This document shows positions 35,413 to 43,780 of a stretch of 64,000 nucleotides of DNA, piece by piece. The notes beneath the pieces were generated by a model, which worked only from the letters and a program-made list of their open reading frames with translations, had not been told where the DNA came from and made no database searches. The first letter of the stretch is position 1; each line of letters begins with the position of its first letter. The stretch comes from Rebecca billardiae RCC1528 (lineage: Eukaryota; Haptophyta). The stretch spans positions 620,001 through 684,000 of the forward strand of contig OZ251227.1 in NCBI GenBank assembly GCA_965240325.2. Direction: 5' to 3'. The translations under genes were made by a program, and so were the position numbers.

Positions 35413-36663
35413 GCGCGGCGGCGGCTTCGGCTCGAACGTGCGCACCAGCTGCGCCAGCACGTTGGGCTCGGCGCGGCCGGGCGGCGCGCCCGTCCACTCG
35501 GCCGGCTCGGCGAGCGCGCCCTCGACCGCCGCCTCGCGGATGCGGGCCCACACGGCGTCGGGCGTGTGCGCGGCGCCGAGCGCGGCGGCGACCTGCGCGG
35601 CGATGCCCGCGACGTGCGGGCACGCCATCGACGTGCCCGACACCGTCTGCCACGCCACGCGCGAGCCGATCCACGCCGAGCGGATCGCCTGGCCGGGCGC
35701 CATCAGGTCGACGCACGGCCCCGCGTTCGTGAAGTCGGACGCGCGGTCGTCGGCCGCGCTCGAGCCGACGGTGATGGCGGCGGGCTCGCGCGCGGGCGAC
35801 TCGCGGCACGCGTCGGACGCCGAGTTGCCCGCGGCGACCACCACCGTCACGCCCGCGCGCACCAGCGCCAGCACCGCCTGGTCGAGGAACCAATCGGACG
35901 GCCCGCCGAGCGAGATGGACGCCACCTTGGGCGCGGAGCCGTGCGCGCCGATCCACTCGAGGCCGGCGATGAGGTCGGAGTACGCGCCCTCGCCGCGGCA
36001 GTCGAGGACGCGCACGCCGTGCACCGTCGCGCCGGGCGCGACGCCGTACGTCGCGCCCGCGGCCGTCGCCGCCGTGTGCGTGCCGTGGCCGTCGCAGTCG
36101 TCGGGCGAGTCGTCGCCCTCGACCACGTCGCGCCCGTCGCCCAGCCGGCCCTCGAACTCGGCGTGGTCGGCGTAGATGCCGGTGTCCATCACGAAGATGT
36201 GCGCGCCCGCGCCCGTCAGCTCCGGCGCGTACACGCCGTCCAGCGGCAGCGCCGGCTGGTCCAGCCGGTCGAGGCCCCACGACGCGGCCGCGCTCGCCTT
36301 GCGCGCCACCTTGTCCGCGCCCACGCGCGCGCCGCGCGCGCGCCAGTAGAGGCGCGCGGCGGGCGTGAGCTGCGCGGCGAAGCCGTCGAGAACGCGCTCG
36401 TACCGGTGCACCACGCGCGTCGAGCCGTTCGGCGCGCCGCGAAGCAGCCGGGCGGCCGACGGGCGGCCGCCGCCGCGCGCGCGCGCCGGCAGCCGCACGA
36501 GGTACCGCCCGCGCACGCGCGCAGCCGCGACGGCCGGGGCGGGGTCGACGCGCGGCGTGGCGAGGGCGGTCGTGCGCCGCGCCGGAGTGGCCGCCGCGAG
36601 GAGCAGCAGTAGCGGCAGCGCCGGCAGCCGTCGAGGCGGCGCTCGCACGGCGCCGTCCGCCAT
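34129..36663 (-). CDS. Subtilase (S8, proteinase K-like), predicted membrane-anchored
   Basis: An 844-aa protein. A Leu-rich signal peptide ([13 protein letters not shown]) follows the ATG at 36663. Next come an I9-type propeptide ([18 protein letters not shown]) and the peptidase domain with the full catalytic triad: Asp in VMDTGIY (about 160), His in DGHGTHTAA (about 190), oxyanion Asn in VVAAGNSAS (about 275) and Ser in [16 protein letters not shown] (about 340). Then follow a Pro-rich linker, a small beta-rich domain ([11 protein letters not shown] to FVDFYVG) with a Cys pair, a second Pro-Ser-rich linker, and one hydrophobic span ([19 protein letters not shown], about 600-620) followed by basic residues and a low-complexity tail. 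Known family members cleave proteins outside the cell or in the secretory route. The Pro-rich linkers resemble algal wall proteins. The start was chosen because the frame upstream of it has no signal peptide. Confidence 0.85.
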
Positions 36664-37497
36664 CGATGGCGCCGTCTGGATGCACTCCACCAGCTCAGCC
36701 TGTGCTCCAGACGCGCAGGCCGCACTGGCAAGGTACCTGGCCTCCCGGTCCGGACTGCGCCGCCATCGTATGGAGCGCTCGTTGGAACTTGACGCCGGTT
36801 TGGCGCCCGCGCGGCGAGGGCGACGACGGGCGTACACGGGGCCCGCGGCGGCGGGAAGCGCGCGGGCGCGGCCGAGAACGGCACGGTCCGGACGCCTCTC
36901 GCCAGCCGCGGACGCGCACCGCGCCTCCTCCTCGCACGCTGCTAACTTGATCCGGGTTGAACGGTGGTTTTGCTGCCGACCAGCTCAAGTTCCACGGCTG
37001 GTCAAGGTTCGGCTTGCGACCTCGCCGCTGGTGCTTGCAAGAAGGTACACGAGTTGGTCGAACTCCCACGCACCCGCTCTGCGCTCGTCGACGCCCTCTG
37101 AAGGTGACTCGGGATGCATGCGGGGCAGTGGAATGCAGTGGTTCGGCGTTGCCTCTCAGTCGTCCAGCGCGCAGGCCATGTAGCGCGGGTGTGGTGCGCG
37201 CATGGCCCGGTAATTCGGTCGCGGCATGTCTGTCTGGGCTGCCCAAGGCCTGCCGCACCGCGAAGCGAGCGCTCAGGAGCGTGTGCCGACCGTGCCAGCC
37301 CCGCCGAGATGGGGCACTTCGCTGGGAAATGCGGTGTCAAGTGGCCACCCCCGCTCAAGTTCCAACGAGCGCTCCATACCTCACACCTTGGTCAGGACAT
37401 GCTCGTTCATCAAGCACGGCTTAGTCAGACTGTCAGTGGATATGCAGCTATATTGATGCAAGAACGCGGCGACGTCGCTCCGCCGGCCTCACCGGCG
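36664..37497. other. Intergenic region between subtilase and kinesin
   Basis: About 830 bp between two genes read leftward. It should contain the promoter of the subtilase (near 36664) and the 3' end of the kinesin gene. It carries the 23-bp inverted repeat described separately. No frame has family motifs. Confidence 0.5.
36769..37377. repeat. Inverted repeat, 23-bp perfect arms about 560 bp apart
   Basis: Bases 36769-36791 and 37355-37377 are exact reverse complements over 23 bp; the core of the right arm is AGTTCCAACGAGCGCTCC. The arms could be the ends of a small non-autonomous transposon (about 609 bp end to end) or two copies of a dispersed motif in opposite orientation. I see no clear target-site duplication. 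The left arm lies about 105 bp upstream of the subtilase start. Confidence 0.6.
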
Positions 37498-39264
37498 TCA
37501 ATATCGCAGCAGTAGAGACGCGCTGCCACTCACACTGCCGTCATCATCACCACGGGCGGCGCGCCGCAGGTACTCGTCGAGCTGGCTGTATCCCCCAGCC
37601 CAGGCGCTGGCGTCACGCGCGGCGACCGTCCCAACCGTCGCGCTTGCACTTGCACTGGCAGCCCCATCGGCGCGGCCGCCATGCGCAGGGCGGACGAGCT
37701 CGCCTTGCCGCTGAGAGGCGCACCCGCCCGCACCATCCACGCCCGCACACGGCTGCGCTCCGTCGGCGCCCGCCGCGCGCGGCTCGGTTGCCCGCGCCGC
37801 CGCACCCACTCCGCCCGGCGCAGACGGCGCCTGAGCGGGCACGTGCCGCCAGCCCATGCACGCCGCAAAGAGCGGCACAGGCGGGTCGGGCAGGGGCGGC
37901 GCGCGGGCGCAGGTGGCCTGCGGGGCGCTCGCGGGGCGCGGCGGCGGCGGCGGCGGCGGCGGCTCAGACGCGTGCGCGCCCTTCGCGTCGAGCAGCTCTG
38001 CCTCCACCGCCGCGCGCCGCTGCCGCTCGACCGCGAGCTCGTGCGCGAGAGCCGACGCGAGCCGGCGGTAGTCGAAGTCGGCAGTGCGCGCCCCGTTCGG
38101 CGCCGGCGGCGCGGCGGCGCGCGCGCGCACGCCGAGGCAGCGCTCTGCAAAGTGCAGCGTGGAGACGGACTCGCCGACGTGGCGCGCCTCGGGGCTGAGC
38201 GTGCAGACCAGCGTGGTGTGCGCCCGCCCGCCGAGCGACCCCTTGAGCAGCCGCACCAGCTTGCACGAGCGCCATGGCGCCCACTCGGCAGCACCGCCGC
38301 CGCCGCCGCCGGCGCGCGCCGCGCTCCTCGAGCGCCGCGGCTCGCCCGCGGCGGAGAGCGCGGCAACGACGTGCGCGAGGGCGGAGAGCGAGCTGTTGAT
38401 GCCTCGTGCCTCATCGAGCTGCGTGCGCGATGGCTCGCCGCGCCCGAGCCGCTCCGAGCCCGCCAGGTCGACGAAGAGCATCCGGCCGCCGCCCGCCCCG
38501 GCCCCGCCGCCGTGGCCGCCGCCCGCCGCCGCTGCCAGCGGCAGCGCTGCGGTGAGCAGCACGTGCGAGCGCGACGAGCGCGCGTTCAGCGCGGTCGAGG
38601 CGGTCTGCCGCCGGGCGAGCGCCGCGCGCACCGCCGCGAGCGCCTCGCCCACCGAGTGGCAGCGCACGGCGCTCAGCCCGTCGACGCGCGGCTCGCCCGC
38701 TGCGTCGTCGCGGATGGCGAGCTGCGGCGGCGCGCGTTTTCGCGCGCGCGGCGGCGTGCCGAGCAGGTCGCCCAGCGTGTCCGCGTACACGTTGAGCGCG
38801 CTGATCGTGACGTACGGCGCGCTGCCCGCCTCGGCGGCCTGCGCGCCAAACGCCGCGCGCAGGCACGTGGGCACCAGCCCGCGAGGCTCGAAGAGCGTGT
38901 GCGACTTCCCGCTGCCCGTCTGCCCGTACAGCAGGCAGGTCGCGCGCTCGCCCCGGAGCGCGCGCGCGACGAGCTCGGCGCCGACCTCGCGGAACACGTC
39001 ATCGCCCGACGTCTCGTACCCGAGCACGCCGTCGAGCCGGAACTCGCGCACGCCCGCGGCGCCGTGCGCACGCACCGCGCACCCGCCGGCCGCCTCGAGC
39101 GCGATGCGAGGGTCGAGCGGCGGGCGCAGGCGCGCGAGGACGCGCACAGTGCGCGTCGGGCGCAGTGGAGCCACCGGCTCGGCGAACTGGCCCGCCTCGC
39201 CACCACCGCCTGAGCCGTGGCCCCCGTCGAGGCACGCGTAGTACGTCGGCACGGGCGCGCGCAT
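37498..39264 (-). CDS. Kinesin motor protein
   Basis: A 588-aa protein that is mostly motor domain. It shows the nucleotide loop LLYGQTGSGKSHT (about residue 114), switch I NARSSRSHVLL (about 226), switch II LFVDLAGSERLG (about 263), the helix INSSLSALAHVVAAL, and the closing blocks SCKLVRLLKGSLGG and LVCTLSPEARHVGESVSTLHFAERC. These are the defining motifs of the kinesin ATPase, which walks on microtubules. After the motor there is only a short coiled-coil candidate (LAHELAVERQRRAAVEAELL) and a Pro/Ala-rich tail, so the protein is short for a kinesin and its subfamily is unclear. I start at 39264; the ATG at 39369 would leave only 35 bp to the divergent PYM gene. It may have lost a cargo tail, or a further exon may lie to the left. 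Confidence 0.88.
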   Translation of the reverse strand: MRAPVPTYYACLDGGHGSGGGGEAGQFAEPVAPLRPTRTVRVLARLRPPLDPRIALEAAGGCAVRAHGAAGVREFRLDGVLGYETSGDDVFREVGAELVARALRGERATCLLYGQTGSGKSHTLFEPRGLVPTCLRAAFGAQAAEAGSAPYVTISALNVYADTLGDLLGTPPRARKRAPPQLAIRDDAAGEPRVDGLSAVRCHSVGEALAAVRAALARRQTASTALNARSSRSHVLLTAALPLAAAAGGGHGGGAGAGGGRMLFVDLAGSERLGRGEPSRTQLDEARGINSSLSALAHVVAALSAAGEPRRSRSAARAGGGGGGAAEWAPWRSCKLVRLLKGSLGGRAHTTLVCTLSPEARHVGESVSTLHFAERCLGVRARAAAPPAPNGARTADFDYRRLASALAHELAVERQRRAAVEAELLDAKGAHASEPPPPPPPPRPASAPQATCARAPPLPDPPVPLFAACMGWRHVPAQAPSAPGGVGAAARATEPRAAGADGAQPCAGVDGAGGCASQRQGELVRPAHGGRADGAASASASATVGTVAARDASAWAGGYSQLDEYLRRAARGDDDGSVSGSASLLLRY

Positions 39265-39404
39265 CGCCGAGGGCGCGCTTGGCTGCGGTGAGCGCCTGAG
39301 CGGCCAACGTTCACTGCGCAGCAAACCGATTGATGCCACTGCCAGCCGTGCAACTTGCAAGTGAGCCATCTGGCTTTTGCCACGGCGGCCCAGGACTCGT
39401 CACG
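39265..39404. promoter_or_regulatory. Divergent promoter region, kinesin / PYM
   Basis: A 140-bp gap between the chosen starts of two divergent genes. It is less GC-rich than the coding sequence and has no TATA box. Promoter role is inferred from arrangement. Confidence 0.45.
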
Positions 39405-39792
39405 ATGGCGGACGCGAACAAGCCCGAGCAGCACGAGGTGATCAAGGGCTCCCGCCGGCCAGACGGGACGTACCGCAAGGATGTCGTGAGAAAAGCAGGC
39501 TACGTCCCCGAGGACGAGCAGGAGAAGTACCACGACAAGGTGCTCGCCGCGCACGCGTGCGTCCCGCGTGCGCGTACCCGCGTGCTCTCACGCGCGCGGC
39601 CCGCGTCACCCGACGCGGCCCGCCGTCGCGCAGTGGAAGACTTCAGCGCCGAAAGGTGTCGTTGGGGCCGACCCGGTGGAGGACGAGCAGGCGCGAAAGG
39701 CCGGAATGTCCAAGGCGGCCAAGAAGAACGCCGCGCGCAAAGCCAAGCGGGACGCCGAGCGGCAGGCCGCGCCAGGGCCACCCGGGAGCTGA
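39405..39792 (+). CDS. PYM: PYM (partner of Y14-Mago) exon-junction-complex disassembly factor
   Basis: Two exons, 39405-39539 and 39634-39792, separated by a 94-bp GT-AG phase-0 intron, give 97 aa. Exon 1 encodes SRRPDGTYRKDVVRKAGYVP, which matches the N-terminal Mago/Y14-binding motif of PYM (RPDGTWRK----GYVP). Exon 2 starts WKTSAPKGVVGADP and contains GMSKAAKKNAARKAKRDAE, matching the basic C-terminal helix (LSKTAKRN-KRK-KR). In animals this protein binds the ribosome and the Mago-Y14 pair and strips exon-junction complexes from mRNA. At 97 aa it is about half the length of animal PYM, because the middle is short. The unspliced frame loses the C-terminal motif, so the intron is well supported. 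Confidence 0.88.
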
Positions 39793-40365
39793 ACTGTAGT
39801 CCGTGAATCGTGCAATGCGAAGCCAATGCGAAGCAGCCAGCTCGGAGGCCGCGTCGGACCGGGCGTGTTCTGCCACTTTTCAGTTCTGGGTCGCCGCAGC
39901 ACGTTGGGCGTGTCAGACCGAACCGCTGCCGGCTGCCGCGCTACCGGCCGTACGGTCCCGCCTAACCCGCCCGGGCCGCCGGCCGCCGACCTCAATAGAG
40001 TGCCGGATGGCGGACCCGCTGACCGCGTGTCCGGCGACGTGTCCGTCAGTTCTGTCAGCGAGCGGAGTCAGCCCGCATCATCGCCGCCGCGCCGGCCCCG
40101 ACTTCCGAGCGCCGACACGGCGCGGCTCAGATGGCCAGCGGCCCCGGGGCCAATACATGAAACTTCCGCGGGGCCGCGGGGCGGCGCCGCGGCGACTCAT
40201 TTCTCATCGGTCGCGGACTCAGCGCTGAATCGCAGATCTCTCGAGTCTCGGAGGCTTGCTTGAGTTGCTTGTCAGAGACGGAGCAAACCCTGAGACGTCA
40301 AGCAGTTCCGCCCTGATTGTTGCGTTCTTATACCCACATTCCGGACGGCGGAAGAGTCTCGAGGT
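39793..40365. other. Intergenic region between PYM and tRNA-Pro
   Basis: About 570 bp with the 3' end of PYM and the 5' flank of the tRNA gene. Frames here are open on both strands but have no motif. Nothing else recognised. Confidence 0.4.
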
Positions 40366-40438
40366 GGGACTGTGGTCTAGGTGGTATGATTCCTTCTTAG
40401 GGTGGAGGAGGTCCCGAGTTCGAGTCTCGGCAGTCCCC
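40366..40438 (+). tRNA. tRNA-Pro (anticodon AGG)
   Basis: A full cloverleaf, 72 nt plus discriminator C. The acceptor stem pairs GGGACTG with CAGTCCC over 7 bp. The D arm carries TGGTCTAGGTGG, which also fits the internal A box. The anticodon stem pairs CCTTC with GGAGG (one G-T pair) around the loop TTAGGGT, giving anticodon AGG for proline. The T stem pairs CCGAG with CTCGG around TTCGAGT, which is the B box. There is no intron and CCA is not encoded, as expected for a nuclear gene. A TTTT run follows at 40441. Confidence 0.96.
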
Positions 40439-40440
40439 CG

Positions 40441-40444
40441 TTTT
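40441..40444 (+). terminator. RNA polymerase III terminator of tRNA-Pro
   Basis: Four T residues start two bases after the tRNA discriminator base. T4 is the minimal RNA polymerase III stop signal. Confidence 0.8.
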
Positions 40445-41113
40445 GCGCCAAACATGCACTTCATCCTCGCTCCCACTATCCTCGCGAGTGGCTACTTGCT
40501 GCACTCATCGAATCCAGGCGGCTCGTTTGCTGCACGTCCTGGTCGTCGGCCATTCCTGCCGTCGCCTCCTCGGCCTCGGCCGTCGGCTCGTTTTTCTGTG
40601 CCAACAATCCCCGCGGCGGGCGCCGCGCCTGCCCGCGGCGCGGGGCGCTGCCGTGGCGGCGGGTGCGGCTCGGCTTAACTTCCAGCCGAAGCTGTAAGCT
40701 ACTGATAACTGACTACTGAGCTAGGCGGAGAGAACAAACAGGCGGTCTCCAGTGTGATCTACCCGGACCCCGCGTGTGGCACCCACCACATCCCTCACAC
40801 TAGGCCGCACGCCTGCTGCCACGTCAGGCGGGAGCCCAGCCCCGAGTCCCGAGTGCGCGCGATCCGGGATGGGACTGCGCCCGGTGCGCCCTGCACGGTA
40901 CCGCCGAACACCGGTGAGTACATGCGAGAGGAGCAGGACGCAGCTGGCCCAAGGAGGCACCGCGGAGTCGCAGCCCGCGTGCTATCTTCGCCCACCCTTA
41001 CAAGCTCCTGAGTTCTACTTGTGGCTGCATGGGCGCCATCCAGCATCCTGGCGCCCCGCGCCACCACTCTGGCGCAACAAGCTCAGCTGCTACCATAGCG
41101 GCAGGGCCCCCGC
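40445..41113. other. Intergenic region before the glycosyltransferase gene
   Basis: About 670 bp downstream of the tRNA, presumably with the promoter of the next gene. Open frames on both strands lack motifs, and no repeat stands out. Confidence 0.4.
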
Positions 41114-42454
41114 ATGCCGCACGCGGACCGGACGCCGCGGAGGCGCACGGTCGGCTCGCTCGTCGCGGCGCTGCTCGTGCGCGCGCGCTGCGCGGGTGGC
41201 GGTGGCGGCGGCGGCGGCGATGAGGGCCTCGCTGTCTTCGCCATGGCGTGCAGCTACCGCGAGCCGCAGCTCGGCATGTTTGTCCGCTCGCTGCGGCTGG
41301 CCGGGTACGGCGGCGACGTGCACATCGGCGCATCGCACATGGGCTCCACGGCCGGGCTGCTGCGCAAGTACGGCGTGACGGGGCATGCGGAGCCGTGCGA
41401 GTACGAGGAGAACCGCACGCGCCCTGCGCACGGCCCGCGGAAGGACCGCTGGCTCGGCTCGCTCAACCAGCGCCGCTACCTGTACTACCGGCGCTGGCTG
41501 TACGCGCGGCGCGGCGGCGCGCGGTACGAGCGCGTGTGGCTGCTCGACGCGCGCGACCTCGTGTTCGTCGCGCACCCGTTCCGCGGCGGCGCGGCGGCGG
41601 CGCTGGGCGAGCTCGACCTCGCGCTCTTCGCCGAGACCTCGCGCCTCACCGAGTGGGAGCTCGCGCGCGTGCACGCGTGCCTCGGCGAGCAGGAGGCGTC
41701 GGCGATCCGCGCGGCCGCCATGCCCAACGTGTGCGGCGGCACGGTGTACGGGCGCGGCGCGGCGATCGAGACGCTGTGCGCGCACATGCTCGCCGCCTCG
41801 GACGCCTCGACCGCGCGCTTCCGCGCCCTCGAGGCCTCGGGCGCGCCGCTGGGCGAGGCCGCGCTCGGGTGCGCGCGCAACGACCAGTTCCTCCTCAACC
41901 ACGTGGCGCACGCGCACCGCCTCGCCGGCCGCGGCGCGAGCGAGACGGCGCAGCGCTCGGTGTACGGCCGCGTGCGCGTGTTCGCGCCGGGGGAGGGGCC
42001 GGTGCTCACGCTCAAGGCGTACACGTACACGTGCCCGAGCGCCGAGGCGCTGCTCGGCCCCCTGCCCATCGACCCGCAGAGCGCCGCGGCGGAGGAGGCG
42101 CGCGCCGCCGGGCGCGCGCTGCCCAAGCTGAGGGCGCCCGGCGGTGCGCGCGGCGCGCTGCTCGGCCCTCTGCCCATCGTGCACAAGTGGAACCAGTGCG
42201 ACGCGCTGCGCGTTGCCGCATGCGCCCAGCTGGTGCCGACGAAACGCGTGCCGCTCATCTGCCGCAAGTCCGTCGTCGACGAGTATTACAAAGCGCACCC
42301 ACGGGAGCAGCCGCCTCGGCCGAGACCGCTGCTGCCCGCGGCTGGCAGCGGCGTGTCGGCCGGAGGCGACGCCCGCCTCGGCCGAGCCCGAGGCCTGCGC
42401 GACGAAATGTACGGGCCAGCACGCCCACGGCAGCAGTCTCAGGCCTCTGACTAG
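41114..42454 (+). CDS. GT-A-like glycosyltransferase of an algal family
   Basis: A 446-aa protein. The N-terminus is weakly hydrophobic (RRRTVGSLVAALLVRA) and may be a signal anchor. Residues about 38-55 read AVFAMACSYREPQLGMFVRS, the usual opening strand of GT-A transferases. RVWLLDARDLVFVAHPF (about residue 140) has the D-x-R-D form of the DXD metal and nucleotide-sugar site. NVCGGTVYGRGAAIETLCAH is the expected mid-domain strand, ARNDQFLLNHV an acceptor-site segment, and IVHKWNQCDALR near residue 360 resembles the C-terminal His of such enzymes. It probably adds sugars in the Golgi; donor and acceptor are unknown. Two 25-bp near-copies (42047-42071 and 42155-42179), 108 bp apart in frame, repeat LLGPLPI, so 36 residues may be an insertion. 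The last 70 residues are low complexity. Confidence 0.7.
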   Translation: MPHADRTPRRRTVGSLVAALLVRARCAGGGGGGGGDEGLAVFAMACSYREPQLGMFVRSLRLAGYGGDVHIGASHMGSTAGLLRKYGVTGHAEPCEYEENRTRPAHGPRKDRWLGSLNQRRYLYYRRWLYARRGGARYERVWLLDARDLVFVAHPFRGGAAAALGELDLALFAETSRLTEWELARVHACLGEQEASAIRAAAMPNVCGGTVYGRGAAIETLCAHMLAASDASTARFRALEASGAPLGEAALGCARNDQFLLNHVAHAHRLAGRGASETAQRSVYGRVRVFAPGEGPVLTLKAYTYTCPSAEALLGPLPIDPQSAAAEEARAAGRALPKLRAPGGARGALLGPLPIVHKWNQCDALRVAACAQLVPTKRVPLICRKSVVDEYYKAHPREQPPRPRPLLPAAGSGVSAGGDARLGRARGLRDEMYGPARPRQQSQASD

Positions 42455-43780
42455 TCACACCCGCGCGCAGCAGGCGCAGCGGCAGCGGCACGGCAGTCTG
42501 GCATGTCAAAGCGGGCCGGGCCGTCTGACGATCACGATGCAGCCTGAGCCTGTCTGAGCCTGAGCCCTGAGCCGCCCTGAGGCTGAGCCTGAGGCTGAAT
42601 AGGCTGCTGATGGATATGACTCGATATAAGTGTAGTCGCCTATTATTTATATTATAATACATACTATATTAGCAGAACTAATAATACATATATAATAATA
42701 ATGTGTCTAGCCGTCCTCGAAGCGCCTGCGCCATCCAGATCGGCAGCGAGGAGGCGAGGCACACGCCGGGCAGGGCGGAGCCACGCGGCGAGATACCACG
42801 CTCGAGAGCCGCCAAGCCGCACGAGAGCAAGGCACGAAGCACCATCGTGCAGAGGGCATCGCGAAGATGCGGGCCGGAAACAGCTGCAGCCATCATGCCA
42901 GTGGGCACTTCCGAAGGGCGTTCGCTGCGAGTGAGCGAGAGGCACTGGACTGCGTCGGTTCGCTCGGCGCCTGATGGAAGAAAAAAAAAACCAGTTCACC
43001 AATTGGCCGTCCTGTGCCGTTGCCAACCTTGCCTATTTCACTAGTATTTGCCTAAGGCCCAGGAGCATCACAGCGAGTAGGTTGTTCGGGGTCATCGTTG
43101 TGCGAGCGCACAGAGCAGGCTCGAAAGGTCCTTCGTGGCACGAGAAGAGGGTGGCCAAGATGGCAGCCGGACTTGAGCTCGGCCGCCTGGCTCGGGCCGA
43201 ATGGCAGGCAGGTGTTGATACGGCGCATTGCGCTCCCACCGTCCTCTTAGACAATCAGTTATTGTATGTGCCAATACCCCCACATATATATATTGATATA
43301 ATCATAATATATTTGATCTGAGTCGCGTTTCGTCAGCGTGCGTAATAAATAATAATGCTGACGACAACACTGTCGTCGTCACCCGGCAGGCGTGAGGCCG
43401 TGAGGCGGCAGAGTCCGGCCGCCTGACTCGTCCGAGTGACGACGCGCCGACACGGACACTGACTGCTGGCAACGTCAGTGGCACGCGACCGCGTGGTTGC
43501 CTCGCGCCTCGCGGCGCCCTCGCGGCGCGTAGTGATTCGAATTGATTGGCGTTGGCGTTGGCGCTGGCCGTTGCCTCCGCCAGCGACGACGGTGGACGAG
43601 TAGGGCATGGCGAGCGGCAGTAGGCAGCGCGCAGCGCTGAGCGGAGCAGCCGTCGCCGCGCTCCGCTTCCGCGCCATGCAGCGCCGCCCGCCGCCGCACC
43701 GCGCGCGCGGCCGGCGGCCGCGAGCGGACCCGTTGATCAGGCTGCTGCCTCGCGGGCCGAGCCGCCGGCGCGCCGCGGCT
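42455..43780. other. Convergent intergenic region with AT-rich islands
   Basis: About 1.3 kb between the 3' ends of the glycosyltransferase and the ABC transporter. Two AT-rich islands lie at about 42630-42705 and 43275-43355, each likely near a transcript end. Small frames here (113-115 codons) have no motif. An A10 run is at about 42980. Confidence 0.5.

Noticed and set aside
39265-39369. Kinesin start at 39369
   Set aside because: It would leave 35 bp to the divergent PYM start, and the added 35 residues show no kinesin similarity. Not fully excluded.
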